From assembly GCA_041601535.1 (NCBI GenBank), contig JBFIHZ010000213.1, positions 1 through 7,037 of the forward strand: 7,037 nt of DNA. The letters run 5' to 3'. Below are positions 1-6,113 of this stretch, piece by piece. Source of the DNA: JBFIHZ01 sp041601535. GTDB lineage: Bacteria; Pseudomonadota; Gammaproteobacteria; Xanthomonadales; SZUA-36. Each line of letters begins with the position of its first letter. Positions within the stretch are counted from its first letter, which is position 1. The notes beneath the pieces were generated by a model, which saw only the letters and a list, made by a program, of their open reading frames with translations, was not told where the DNA came from and did not search any database. The translations under genes and the position numbers were made by a program.

Positions 1-1233
1 CACCAGCGTAAAACTCTGGCGGCAATTGGCGAAGTATTCCATCGCCGCCTTGAACTCATGTTGCTGGTAACCCGGATAACCCAGAAAATCATCGAAAACC
101 AACAGGCTGCCAGGCACCAGTCGGGGCGCCAGTTGTTGCAGTACGGTTATCGTGGACGAGTAGATGTCGCAGTCAACGTGCAGCAAGTCTATGGGCCGGT
201 CCAGCTGCTGCACGAAGGCGGGCAGACTGTCCTCAAACCAGCCCGGGTGCAGTGTTACCTGAGCGGCCACATCCGGAATGACCCCGCGGGTGCTGTAGCT
301 ACCGGCCGGCTCACCGTCTTTCCAGGCTTCCGGCAGGCCGCTGAAACTGTCGAATCCGTGAATTTCCGACTGCGTGTACCTGGCCAGCAGGTTGATGGAC
401 ATACCATGAAATACGCCGCACTCCACCACCATGCCGGTGGCCGGGATCTGCTGCGCCGCCCACCGTAACAGACCGGTGGAGGAACCAAACCAGAGCGGCT
501 GAGCGCCTTGTTGCTGCAGCCAGTCATGGCTTTCCATGATCGCCACGCTGCGCGGGTCAGACGTTTGCCGGGCCAGCGCATCGGGCTTATGGGGGCGTTG
601 CTGATTCAGAATCGCTTGCAGCAGTTGCTGCCCTGGTTCCTCTCCGCTCAGCCTGGCCGCGGCATGCCGTGCTTGTTCTAACCGCTGCTGGTCCAGCAGC
701 AAGGTAACCCACAGCCTGATCAGGGTGGAATCCTGAGGATGCTGCCGTAAAGCCATTTTCAGTAATTGTTCTGCCTCATCCTGGTGGCCTGAGCGGATCT
801 CGGCCCGCGCACATGCATGCAGCGCGGTGGCCTCGCCGGGCCAGCGCTGCACAGCGGTGCGGAACAGGTCCAGTGCCACCGCGTACCGCCCTGCGCGCCA
901 GGCATTCTGCGCCTTCAGCTGCCAGACCTGTGGGTTGCTGTCATCCAGCCCGCCTAGCACCTCCGCAGCATCAGCCAGTGCACCAATGCGCTGCAGTGCC
1001 ACCACCACATCCAGCAGGCGGTCTGGCTGCTGTTTGAACGCGGCTGCCGCCCGCCGCAGGTCTGCTATCGCGGCGGAGCTGTCGCCAAGATTTTGAGCAA
1101 TAGCGGAGGACAGCAACAGTGCCTGGCCATTATTCGGCTGCTGCCGCAGAAAGGACTGGCACTGAACACTGGCTTCTGCGAAGCGCCGGTTCCTGAATAA
1201 ATCAACGATCGTGTTCAGTGAGAGTGGTTTCAT
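1..1233 (-). CDS. TPR-repeat protein fused to a TylF/MycF-like SAM-dependent methyltransferase (3' end outside window)
   Basis: The frame is open from an ATG at 1233 to the window edge, giving 411 codons with no stop. An in-frame stop at 1261-1263 rules out any longer ATG start, although no good ribosome binding site precedes this one. Residues 1-200 are helical, Ala/Leu/Gln-rich and TPR-like; the clearest repeats lie at about 102-170. Residues 245-411 look like a class I methyltransferase of the TylF/MycF/NovP macrocin O-methyltransferase group. Motif I is VVECGVFHG (269-277), followed by GFDSFSGLPEAW (293-304). Two acidic clusters, HVDCD (352-356) and FDDF (380-383), match the metal-binding aspartates known in that group. 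Those relatives methylate sugar hydroxyls using SAM and Mg2+. The substrate here is unknown; a surface sugar is an inference. The TPR half may dock a partner or substrate. No signal peptide is visible, so it is probably cytoplasmic. Family assignment is good and the exact role is open. Confidence 0.85.
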   Translation of the reverse strand, partial: MKPLSLNTIVDLFRNRRFAEASVQCQSFLRQQPNNGQALLLSSAIAQNLGDSSAAIADLRRAAAAFKQQPDRLLDVVVALQRIGALADAAEVLGGLDDSNPQVWQLKAQNAWRAGRYAVALDLFRTAVQRWPGEATALHACARAEIRSGHQDEAEQLLKMALRQHPQDSTLIRLWVTLLLDQQRLEQARHAAARLSGEEPGQQLLQAILNQQRPHKPDALARQTSDPRSVAIMESHDWLQQQGAQPLWFGSSTGLLRWAAQQIPATGMVVECGVFHGMSINLLARYTQSEIHGFDSFSGLPEAWKDGEPAGSYSTRGVIPDVAAQVTLHPGWFEDSLPAFVQQLDRPIDLLHVDCDIYSSTITVLQQLAPRLVPGSLLVFDDFLGYPGYQQHEFKAAMEYFANCRQSFTLV

Positions 1234-1375
1234 GTTGTCCGGGGCGGTGGAAATAAGCGCTCAGGGAAACTGACAGGAGTTGCCGCTGTTTCTGTTCAGC
1301 CAACCGATCCAGGCCGTCCCGGCTTTTCCAGGCACCGGCAGATATGCGAGACTGATCGCCGTTGTTTGCTCTGTC

Positions 1376-1380
1376 GAGGT
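1376..1380 (+). promoter_or_regulatory. Ribosome binding site fixing the start of the DUF6524-like gene
   Basis: GAGGT lies 8 bases before the ATG at 1389. The frame stays open upstream to a TTG at 1362, but that codon has no comparable Shine-Dalgarno sequence, so the ATG is preferred. Confidence 0.6.
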
Positions 1381-1388
1381 CATTTTAT

Positions 1389-1832
1389 ATGGTAAATCCC
1401 GTTTCTGCCCGCAACCGCCCGGCCTTTGGCTTTATGGATTTCGTGTGGCGGCTGCTGGCTTCGCTCATCCTGGTTATCTCCACCTATAATCCGGGTGGTT
1501 ATTCCTTTTACCACTGGCTGGATAACGCTCTGGCAGGTGCGGGGCTGCAGGCGCAACATGTATTTGTCGGGGTCATTCTGCTCACCGGCTGGGTGATTTT
1601 TGGTGTAGCCACGCGTCGCAGTCTGGGTAGCCTGGGTCTGGTGCTGGGCGCGGCGCTGATCGGCAGTGGTTTCTGGCTGCTGGTCCAATTGGGACTGATC
1701 CGTGCGGATTCGGCCAATGCTATGACCTGGCTCGGTCTGATCGCGCTGGCAATCCTGCTGGCCATTGGACTTTCCTGGTCACACGTGTGGCGCCGTCTCA
1801 GCGGGCAGCTGGAAGTGGATGACTCCGACTAG
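1389..1832 (+). CDS. DUF6524-like four-helix inner-membrane protein
   Basis: This is a 147-residue protein starting at an ATG with GAGGT 8 bases upstream. Four hydrophobic segments are visible at about 19-33, 57-74, 79-104 and 112-131. Short basic stretches lie at the N terminus (RNR), between helices 2 and 3 (TRRS) and after helix 4 (WRR), with an acidic tail EVDDSD. The stretch TYNPGGYSFYHW (32-43) just after helix 1 resembles what I recall as the conserved signature of DUF6524, a small family of uncharacterised proteobacterial membrane proteins. No enzymatic or transporter motif is seen, so no function is proposed. It is transcribed divergently from the methyltransferase, 155 bases apart. 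It converges on the glycosyltransferase with a 4-base overlap and ends at an intrinsic terminator. Confidence 0.8.
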   Translation: MVNPVSARNRPAFGFMDFVWRLLASLILVISTYNPGGYSFYHWLDNALAGAGLQAQHVFVGVILLTGWVIFGVATRRSLGSLGLVLGAALIGSGFWLLVQLGLIRADSANAMTWLGLIALAILLAIGLSWSHVWRRLSGQLEVDDSD

Positions 1833-3010
1833 CCGGGCATGGCCGGCTTTTTGCCGTTTGCCTGTTCGGCCATAATCTGCCGGTAAAGCTGCAATGTGGC
1901 TTTCAGGGTGTCATCGCTGCGGAAATGAGTGTCAATGCGCTGGCGCGCGGCCGCGCCGAACTGTGCACGCTGCGCCGGATGGTCGTACAGATATTCCAGC
2001 GCGGCAGCCAGCCTTTCGATGTCACCGGGTGGTATTACCAGGCCACTTTCCCCGTCAACCACCAGTTCCGCGTTGCCGCCAACATCGGTAACCAGTGGCG
2101 CCACGCCGTAAGCCATGCCTTCGATCACGGCGCGCGACAATCCCTCGCCACGTAACACCGGCAGGCAGCACACGTCGCTGGCCGCCATCAATGCCGGTGC
2201 ATCCGGCCTGAATCCGGCAAAGTGCACCCGTTCCGGGTGGGGCAGGTCGGCTAACCGTTGCCGCAGGTCGCGGTTGCCCTCGTGGCCCACATACAGCAAG
2301 TGAATATTGCGGCCCGGGTCGGTGCGGCCAAGTGCCTCGATCAATTCGGCCAGGCCCTTGCGGGGCCGCAAACGTGATGCCACGGTAACCACCATCGCAT
2401 CTGGTGGTATGCCAAACTGGCCCAGGTCCGCTGGCTGCGACCGGTACCAGTCCAGTTTGTGGCCCTTGTAAATGGTCACTACTTTGCCTGCATCCAGTTG
2501 CAAACCAAACAGGCGCAGTTGCAGCAGGTACTGGCGTACGCCTTCGGCGACACAGATGATGCGGTCAATCCGCGGATTGAGAAACCGCAGCCAGGACAAA
2601 GGTGACCACCAGCTGACATTACCCGTTACCCCCAGGTAGGCGACCAGCCGGGGTGACGTGCCGGCACGGTGCAAGGGGCGGGTGGCCAGCACCATGTGCA
2701 GCGTGCAGCGGCTGTTCAGGGCGTGCACGATGTCAATGTCATCGCTTGTTATCATCTGCCGCAAGCGGCGCAGCAGCAGCCGGTCCAGCTTTTTCTTCCA
2801 TGGGGTATGGGTGACGGGCACGCCAGCCTCCATCAGCCGCTGCACATGGGGGGAATCCTGCCGCGCGAATACGTGCACCCGGTGGCCGCTCTGGTGCATG
2901 CCGTGGATCATGGCTGATTCGCCCCGGTCGCTGCGATCTGTCAGGTACAGTATTTTCAGTTTCCGGCCCGGTTCGGCGCTGGCTTCCATTTTATCGGGAT
3001 TATCCGCCAT
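1829..3010 (-). CDS. Glycosyltransferase family 4-type enzyme (GT-B fold)
   Basis: This 393-residue protein has the usual length and layout of GT4 enzymes. The N-terminal acceptor domain opens with KILYLTD (about 18-24). The C-terminal donor domain contains ASRLRPRKGL, then the E-x7-E motif EGLSRAVIE (E289 and E297), then VTDVGGNAELV. E-x7-E in GT4 retaining enzymes contacts the nucleotide-sugar donor. No signal peptide or membrane helix is seen, so it should act at the cytoplasmic face. Donor and acceptor cannot be read from the sequence; surface polysaccharide or lipid-linked glycan is the usual role. The start is uncertain: a GTG at 3031 in the same frame would add seven residues, and neither start has a well-spaced ribosome site (AGGT sits 14 bases before the ATG). 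The gene stands alone on its strand, with the methyltransferase about 600 bases downstream. Its stop overlaps that of the convergent membrane-protein gene. Confidence 0.88.
   Translation of the reverse strand: MADNPDKMEASAEPGRKLKILYLTDRSDRGESAMIHGMHQSGHRVHVFARQDSPHVQRLMEAGVPVTHTPWKKKLDRLLLRRLRQMITSDDIDIVHALNSRCTLHMVLATRPLHRAGTSPRLVAYLGVTGNVSWWSPLSWLRFLNPRIDRIICVAEGVRQYLLQLRLFGLQLDAGKVVTIYKGHKLDWYRSQPADLGQFGIPPDAMVVTVASRLRPRKGLAELIEALGRTDPGRNIHLLYVGHEGNRDLRQRLADLPHPERVHFAGFRPDAPALMAASDVCCLPVLRGEGLSRAVIEGMAYGVAPLVTDVGGNAELVVDGESGLVIPPGDIERLAAALEYLYDHPAQRAQFGAAARQRIDTHFRSDDTLKATLQLYRQIMAEQANGKKPAMPG
1831..1852 (+). terminator. Rho-independent terminator after the DUF6524-like gene
   Basis: The six-base arms AGCCGG (1831-1836) and CCGGCT (1843-1848) pair around a six-base loop and are followed directly by five T (1848-1852). 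The hairpin begins inside the stop codon of the plus-strand gene and lies within the last codons of the opposing glycosyltransferase. There is no T run on the minus-strand side, so it should act only on plus-strand transcription. Confidence 0.7.
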
Positions 3011-3142
3011 GGGCGTGTTGATCAACCTCACTTGTGCCGGTGAATATTGCTATGATTTCGGTGTGTAACGTAAATGCACTGCCCGCCTGCTTGCAATAGT
3101 AAAGGAATTCATCCTTCCACATGGAGTGTGTGCCCGCCCCGG

Positions 3143-3157
3143 ACCCGGGTTCCGGGT
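3143..3157. repeat. Short GC-rich inverted repeat in the divergent intergenic region
   Basis: ACCCGG (3143-3148) and CCGGGT (3152-3157) form perfect six-base arms around a three-base loop. The repeat lies between the divergent glycosyltransferase and dehydrogenase genes. It has no T run on either side, so it is not an intrinsic terminator. It could be an operator or simply a chance GC-rich palindrome. Confidence 0.3.
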
Positions 3158-3198
3158 GAATTGCACAACCAACCGGGAAACCAGGGGGCTCTGCGGCG

Positions 3199-3224
3199 CT
3201 GTCCTGTTTACGCTGCGCGGACAG
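3199..3224 (+). promoter_or_regulatory. Possible hairpin in the leader of the SDR gene
   Basis: CTGTCC (3199-3204) and GGACAG (3219-3224) are perfect six-base arms around a 14-base loop, ending 38 bases before the SDR start codon. A competing pairing CCTGT/ACAGG exists in the same stretch. No T tract follows, so attenuation by termination is not indicated. A role in RNA stability or as a protein site is possible but unproven. Confidence 0.22.
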
Positions 3225-3262
3225 GGTTCGATTCAATTTGAAATTCACGGAGTATTTTGCTT

Positions 3263-4075
3263 ATGAGCAGGTGGTTGAACTTCGAAGGAAAATCGGTCTT
3301 TATCATGGGAGGCACCAGCGGCATCAACCTTGGCATAGCCGAGTGCTTTGCCGAACAGGGTGCCGATGTGTACGTGGCCAGCCGTTCGGCTGAAAAAGTG
3401 GCAGCCGCGGTGGAACGGCTTCAGGAATTCGGCCACCAGGCTGGAGGCGTCAGCGTGGATGTACGCGATGCGGATGCACTGGCTGCCGGCATCGAACAGC
3501 TGGCGTCAAAAGCGGGCGGTTTCGATGTGGTGGTGATTGGCCAGGCGGGCAATTTTCCGGCACCGATCATGGGGCTATCCAGTAACGGCTTCAAATCAGT
3601 GGTCGACATCGACCTGGTTGGCAGTTTTAACGTCGCTCGCCTGGTACATCCGCACCTGCGCGAGACGGGCGCATCAATGATTACGATTTCCGCGCCGCAA
3701 GCCTTTGTGCCGATGGAGAATCAGGCCCACGTTTGTGCTGCCAAAGCGGGCGTCGAAATGTTGACGCGGGTCATGGCGCTGGAGTTCGGGCCTGCTAACA
3801 TCCGGGTAAATGCCATTGTGCCGGGTCCAATCGAAAACACCGAAGGTATGGCACGCCTGGCACCAACCGAAGGCATGCGGGAACTCACCCGGCAGTCGGT
3901 GCCGATGAAACGTTTCGGTACGGTGCGTGAAATTGGCAACTGCGCGATGTTTCTGGCATCGCCACTGGCCGAATACATCAATGGAGCCATCATACCGGTA
4001 GATGGTGGTTGGTCATTGAGTGGCGCCGGCAGCTTTTCCAGCCAGTTGGCCGATCTGGCACGCAAGAGGGCTTAG
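3263..4075 (+). CDS. Short-chain dehydrogenase/reductase, 2,4-dienoyl-CoA reductase-like, with atypical catalytic residues
   Basis: This is a 270-residue Rossmann-fold protein of normal SDR length. The ATG at 3263 has GGAG 10 bases upstream; a TTG two codons earlier is the less likely start. The nucleotide-binding loop is GGTSGINLG (16-24). AGNF (95-98) replaces the usual NNAG and, with DIDLVGSFNV (115-124), resembles dienoyl-CoA reductases (DECR), where AGNF and DIDxxGxFNV are familiar. The C-terminal part has VNAIVPGPIE and the closing PVDGGWSL. The classical Asn-Ser-Tyr-Lys set reads D117, S143, V157, K161, so the Tyr and Asn are absent. As I recall, peroxisomal-type DECR enzymes also lack this Tyr and use an Asp at the position of D117, so the protein may still be active. 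NADPH-dependent reduction of an enoyl- or dienoyl-CoA is the best guess. R40 and S41 near the end of the second strand fit NADP preference weakly. No beta-oxidation gene lies beside it. Confidence 0.85.
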   Translation: MSRWLNFEGKSVFIMGGTSGINLGIAECFAEQGADVYVASRSAEKVAAAVERLQEFGHQAGGVSVDVRDADALAAGIEQLASKAGGFDVVVIGQAGNFPAPIMGLSSNGFKSVVDIDLVGSFNVARLVHPHLRETGASMITISAPQAFVPMENQAHVCAAKAGVEMLTRVMALEFGPANIRVNAIVPGPIENTEGMARLAPTEGMRELTRQSVPMKRFGTVREIGNCAMFLASPLAEYINGAIIPVDGGWSLSGAGSFSSQLADLARKRA

Positions 4076-4127
4076 CCGGCTTGTGCCAACCTTATCCGAT
4101 TGCGGTAATAATATATACGTACAAGGT

Positions 4128-4158
4128 GTGTCACCAAAACCGTTTTAACTGATAGAAT
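4128..4158 (+). promoter_or_regulatory. Weak candidate promoter for the 145-residue orphan gene
   Basis: TAGAAT (4153-4158) matches five of six bases of a sigma-70 -10 box. GTGTCA (4128-4133) is a poor -35 match at 19-base spacing. The near-palindrome AAAACCGTTTT (4136-4146) sits between the two boxes, where a repressor site could lie. The surrounding 4100-4160 stretch is clearly more AT-rich than the flanking genes. This is a tentative call. Confidence 0.22.
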
Positions 4159-4211
4159 CAATGACCGGTGGCAGGTACTAGTCATTTCGTCAGAGTGAAA
4201 GAGGAGCAGTC

Positions 4212-4649
4212 ATGGCGTTCAAAGTTACTATTTCAGTACTTTCCGAAAGTCAGGAAGGAGACATTGGCGACGATTGGAAGTTTGAGCTGACAGCCAAGGT
4301 TTTCAATGAAGGGCTGAAAGGGGAGGGCGCCATCAAGGTCAAGAAGCACAATCTCCCGGCCGGAGTGGTGCAGGATCCGCCCGGCCCACCCGAGCCTCTG
4401 GTGTTGCCCGGCGGGGATGGCGAGAAGGAAATACTGATTCGTCTGACCCTGGTGGCCACCGAAGTCGATCTGTTCCAGAATGATTCCGGCACCGTGGAAA
4501 GCGATCTGACCTGTCCCTGTCCCTCTGCGGACGACCGGATTTCCGCTCATCAGACTGAAATGTCGGTGGGCGTGCGCGAATCTCCCGGTTTCCTGAACCA
4601 GGTGTCCGTGTTTACCCTGAAGCTGCGCGTGGTGATTGAACGCGTATAA
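4212..4649 (+). CDS. Hypothetical 145-residue strand-rich protein
   Basis: I do not recognise this protein. The start is well supported: GAGGAG (4201-4206) lies five bases before the ATG. The sequence alternates hydrophobic and polar residues in several stretches, as expected of beta strands: KVTISVLS (4-11), WKFELTAKVF (22-31), EILIRLTLVATEV and a C-terminal VSVFTLKLRVVIERV. A Pro/Gly-rich segment (VVQDPPGPPEPLVLPGG) links the halves, and a CPCP pair of cysteines follows. The overall look is a small beta-sandwich (immunoglobulin- or C2-like), an inference from pattern only. There is no signal peptide, membrane segment or lipobox, so it is probably cytoplasmic. The many acidic residues and lack of low-complexity sequence argue for a genuine folded protein. 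It stands alone, 136 bases after the SDR and 180 before the GcvR-like gene, with an AT-rich upstream region that could hold its own promoter. Confidence 0.75.
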   Translation: MAFKVTISVLSESQEGDIGDDWKFELTAKVFNEGLKGEGAIKVKKHNLPAGVVQDPPGPPEPLVLPGGDGEKEILIRLTLVATEVDLFQNDSGTVESDLTCPCPSADDRISAHQTEMSVGVRESPGFLNQVSVFTLKLRVVIERV

Positions 4650-4829
4650 AGCGTCTTCAGGTATCGCTGCGCACTGCCCTCAGTGTGTCTGATTGCGGAA
4701 ATTGCCGTGGTAATCAGCAAGCGTCGTTGCCCGAAACCATTTTGGCAGGTGTGTTCTTTTGGCATGGCTGGACATCTCAATTATCGCGGCCAGAATCCCG
4801 AACGGGTCAGTTAAATCAGAGGTTTTCCG

Positions 4830-5348
4830 ATGAATGAATCAATCGTTTTGACCATTGTCAGCGATGACCGCCCGGGTATCGTCAAGGATTTGTCGCTGCT
4901 GCTGGAGCAACACGATGGAAATTGGACAGAAAGCAATATGTTGTCGCTGGCCGGAAAATTTGCCGGCATTTTGTTGGCCAGCCTGCCACAGGAACGTTGC
5001 GATGAATTTCTCTCCAACCTGAAGCAGCTCGAGGCGCGGGGTCTGCACATCATCGCCCAGCGCACCAACCCGGTGGTGGACTCAGCCGAATGGCGGGAAT
5101 TCAAACTTGACCTGGTTGGCCAGGACCGGCCGGGCATTGTGCACGACATCACCGATATACTGACCCGCCACAACGTCAATGTTCAGGAACTCGACACCCA
5201 GTGCCAGAGCGCTTCCATGTCTGGCGAGACGCTGTTCCTGGCAAAAGCCCACATGCGGGTTCCCCCGCAGGCATCACTGGATCAGATCCGCCAGGAACTG
5301 GAAAACCTGGCCAATGAGCTGATGGTTGATATCAAGCTCGACCATTAA
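4830..5348 (+). CDS. GcvR-like regulator with two ACT domains
   Basis: This 172-residue protein consists of two ACT domains and little else. The first starts IVLTIVSDDRPGIV (5-18) and the second FKLDLVGQDRPGIV (91-104); the repeated DRPGIV is the ligand-loop motif typical of this group. The match is to GcvR, the glycine-cleavage repressor accessory protein of gammaproteobacteria, which in E. coli binds the activator GcvA and represses gcvTHP when glycine is scarce. There is no DNA-binding domain, so it should act through a partner protein or as an amino-acid sensor. AGAGG lies seven bases before the ATG. No gcv gene and no gcvA is in the window, so the actual target is unknown. The ACT-ACT architecture is clear; functional equivalence to GcvR is probable but not shown. 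It is somewhat shorter than E. coli GcvR. Confidence 0.85.
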   Translation: MNESIVLTIVSDDRPGIVKDLSLLLEQHDGNWTESNMLSLAGKFAGILLASLPQERCDEFLSNLKQLEARGLHIIAQRTNPVVDSAEWREFKLDLVGQDRPGIVHDITDILTRHNVNVQELDTQCQSASMSGETLFLAKAHMRVPPQASLDQIRQELENLANELMVDIKLDH

Positions 5349-5363
5349 GCACAACTCCTGTGC
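5349..5363 (+). terminator. Weak hairpin just after the GcvR-like gene
   Basis: GCACA (5349-5353) and TGTGC (5359-5363) pair around a five-base loop immediately after the stop codon. Only a broken T/A-rich stretch follows, so termination would be weak. It may stabilise the 3' end of the mRNA instead. Confidence 0.25.
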
Positions 5364-5376
5364 GTTCTATATATTA

Positions 5377-5451
5377 ATAGGTTATTTGAAACATAACCAA
5401 TTGATTTAATTATTTCAAAGTTTTTCCTTTCTGTATTTTCTATTAACCTAT
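5377..5451. promoter_or_regulatory. AT-rich promoter/operator region of the TetR-family gene with inverted repeats
   Basis: This stretch is much more AT-rich than the genes around it and lies directly upstream of a TetR-type regulator. It contains several inverted repeats. GGTTAT (5380-5385) and ATAACC (5393-5398) are perfect arms around seven bases. ATAGGTTA (5377-5384) is matched by TAACCTAT (5444-5451). TTTGAAA (5385-5391) is matched by TTTCAAA (5413-5419). TetR-family proteins usually bind palindromes near their own promoters, so these are candidate autoregulatory operators. TTGAAA at 5386-5391 is a plausible -35 box lying inside the first palindrome, but no convincing -10 at ideal spacing is seen. 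Confidence 0.5.
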
Positions 5452-5484
5452 AGAATTTCATCCAGTGAATTTGGAGCCTGCTTC

Positions 5485-6090
5485 ATGCCCGTGGAGAAAA
5501 CCTCGAACCGTTATGCCAGCCAACGCCTTGCCGCCACCCGCGCGGCTGCGGCCGAGTTTGCTGACAAGGGCTTCCACGGTGCCTCCACGGCCGATATTGC
5601 ACGGCGCATGGGCATCAAGCAGGGCAGCCTGTACTACTACTTCAAATCCAAGGAAGAAGCGCTGTTTGAAGTGTGCATGCTGGCCATGAGTGATTACGTC
5701 AAACGCATGGAAGACATCGCCAGCAATACGCTGGGCACCGATGCCAAGCTGCAGGCCGTGGTGAGTTCACATCTGTCGGGCTACCGTGAGAAGAACGAGG
5801 CGCTGAAGGTGTATCACACGGAGCGGCTTTACCTGTCCCGCAGCGAGCGCAAGCAGTTAAAGCAGCGCGGCAGCCGCTACCGGCAGTTGCTGGAAAGCGT
5901 GTTTGAGGAAGGAGTACGCAACGGAGACCTGAAGCCCGGTCTCGATTGCCATTTTACCGCGCTGGCCCTGATCGGCCTGTGCAATGCCTGGGGAGAGCTG
6001 ATAGTGCGCGACCCGGAGTTCGATATTTTCAGTGTAGTGCAGCAATGTGTAGACCTGTTGCTGAACGGAATTTCCATTAAACCAGAATGA
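5485..6090 (+). CDS. TetR/AcrR-family transcriptional regulator
   Basis: The protein has 201 residues, typical for the family. The N-terminal TetR DNA-binding domain spans about 10-60: AAAAEFADKGFHGAST leads into the helix-turn-helix ADIARRMGIKQGSLYYYF (36-53) and then KSKEEAL. The C-terminal part is all-helical and would hold the ligand pocket and dimer interface; it carries no recognisable ligand signature. It vaguely resembles acyl-CoA- or lipid-responsive members, but I would not assign a ligand. GGAG lies eight bases before the ATG. The upstream AT-rich region carries palindromes suited to autoregulation. The stop codon is 23 bases before the sulfate adenylyltransferase start, so the two genes are probably co-transcribed, and the regulator may control that gene along with itself. 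The actual regulon cannot be read from the window. Confidence 0.92.
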   Translation: MPVEKTSNRYASQRLAATRAAAAEFADKGFHGASTADIARRMGIKQGSLYYYFKSKEEALFEVCMLAMSDYVKRMEDIASNTLGTDAKLQAVVSSHLSGYREKNEALKVYHTERLYLSRSERKQLKQRGSRYRQLLESVFEEGVRNGDLKPGLDCHFTALALIGLCNAWGELIVRDPEFDIFSVVQQCVDLLLNGISIKPE

Positions 6091-6113
6091 ATTTGAATCA
6101 GAGGATGTTATAG

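Noticed and set aside
255..581. A 108-codon minus-strand frame and several plus-strand frames within 58-1096
   Set aside because: They are shadows of the 411-codon TPR-methyltransferase frame, which carries recognisable motifs throughout.
2658..3068. A 136-codon plus-strand frame opposite the glycosyltransferase start
   Set aside because: It overlaps a clear GT4 gene in antisense and has no family resemblance of its own.
3219..3240. GGTTCGATTC at 3225-3234, which looks like a tRNA T-loop
   Set aside because: The flanking bases do not form the five-base T stem, and no acceptor, D or anticodon arm can be built upstream.
4250..4550. Minus-strand frames of 80 and 105 codons opposite the orphan gene
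   Set aside because: The plus-strand frame has a strong ribosome site and a protein-like strand pattern; the antisense frames have neither.
4650..4814. An open frame of 54 codons continuing after the orphan gene's stop to a TAA at 4812, suggesting readthrough or a small gene (ATG at 4764, 16 codons)
   Set aside because: The only ATG has no well-placed ribosome site and the translation shows no recognisable pattern. An open stretch of this length is expected by chance in GC-rich DNA.
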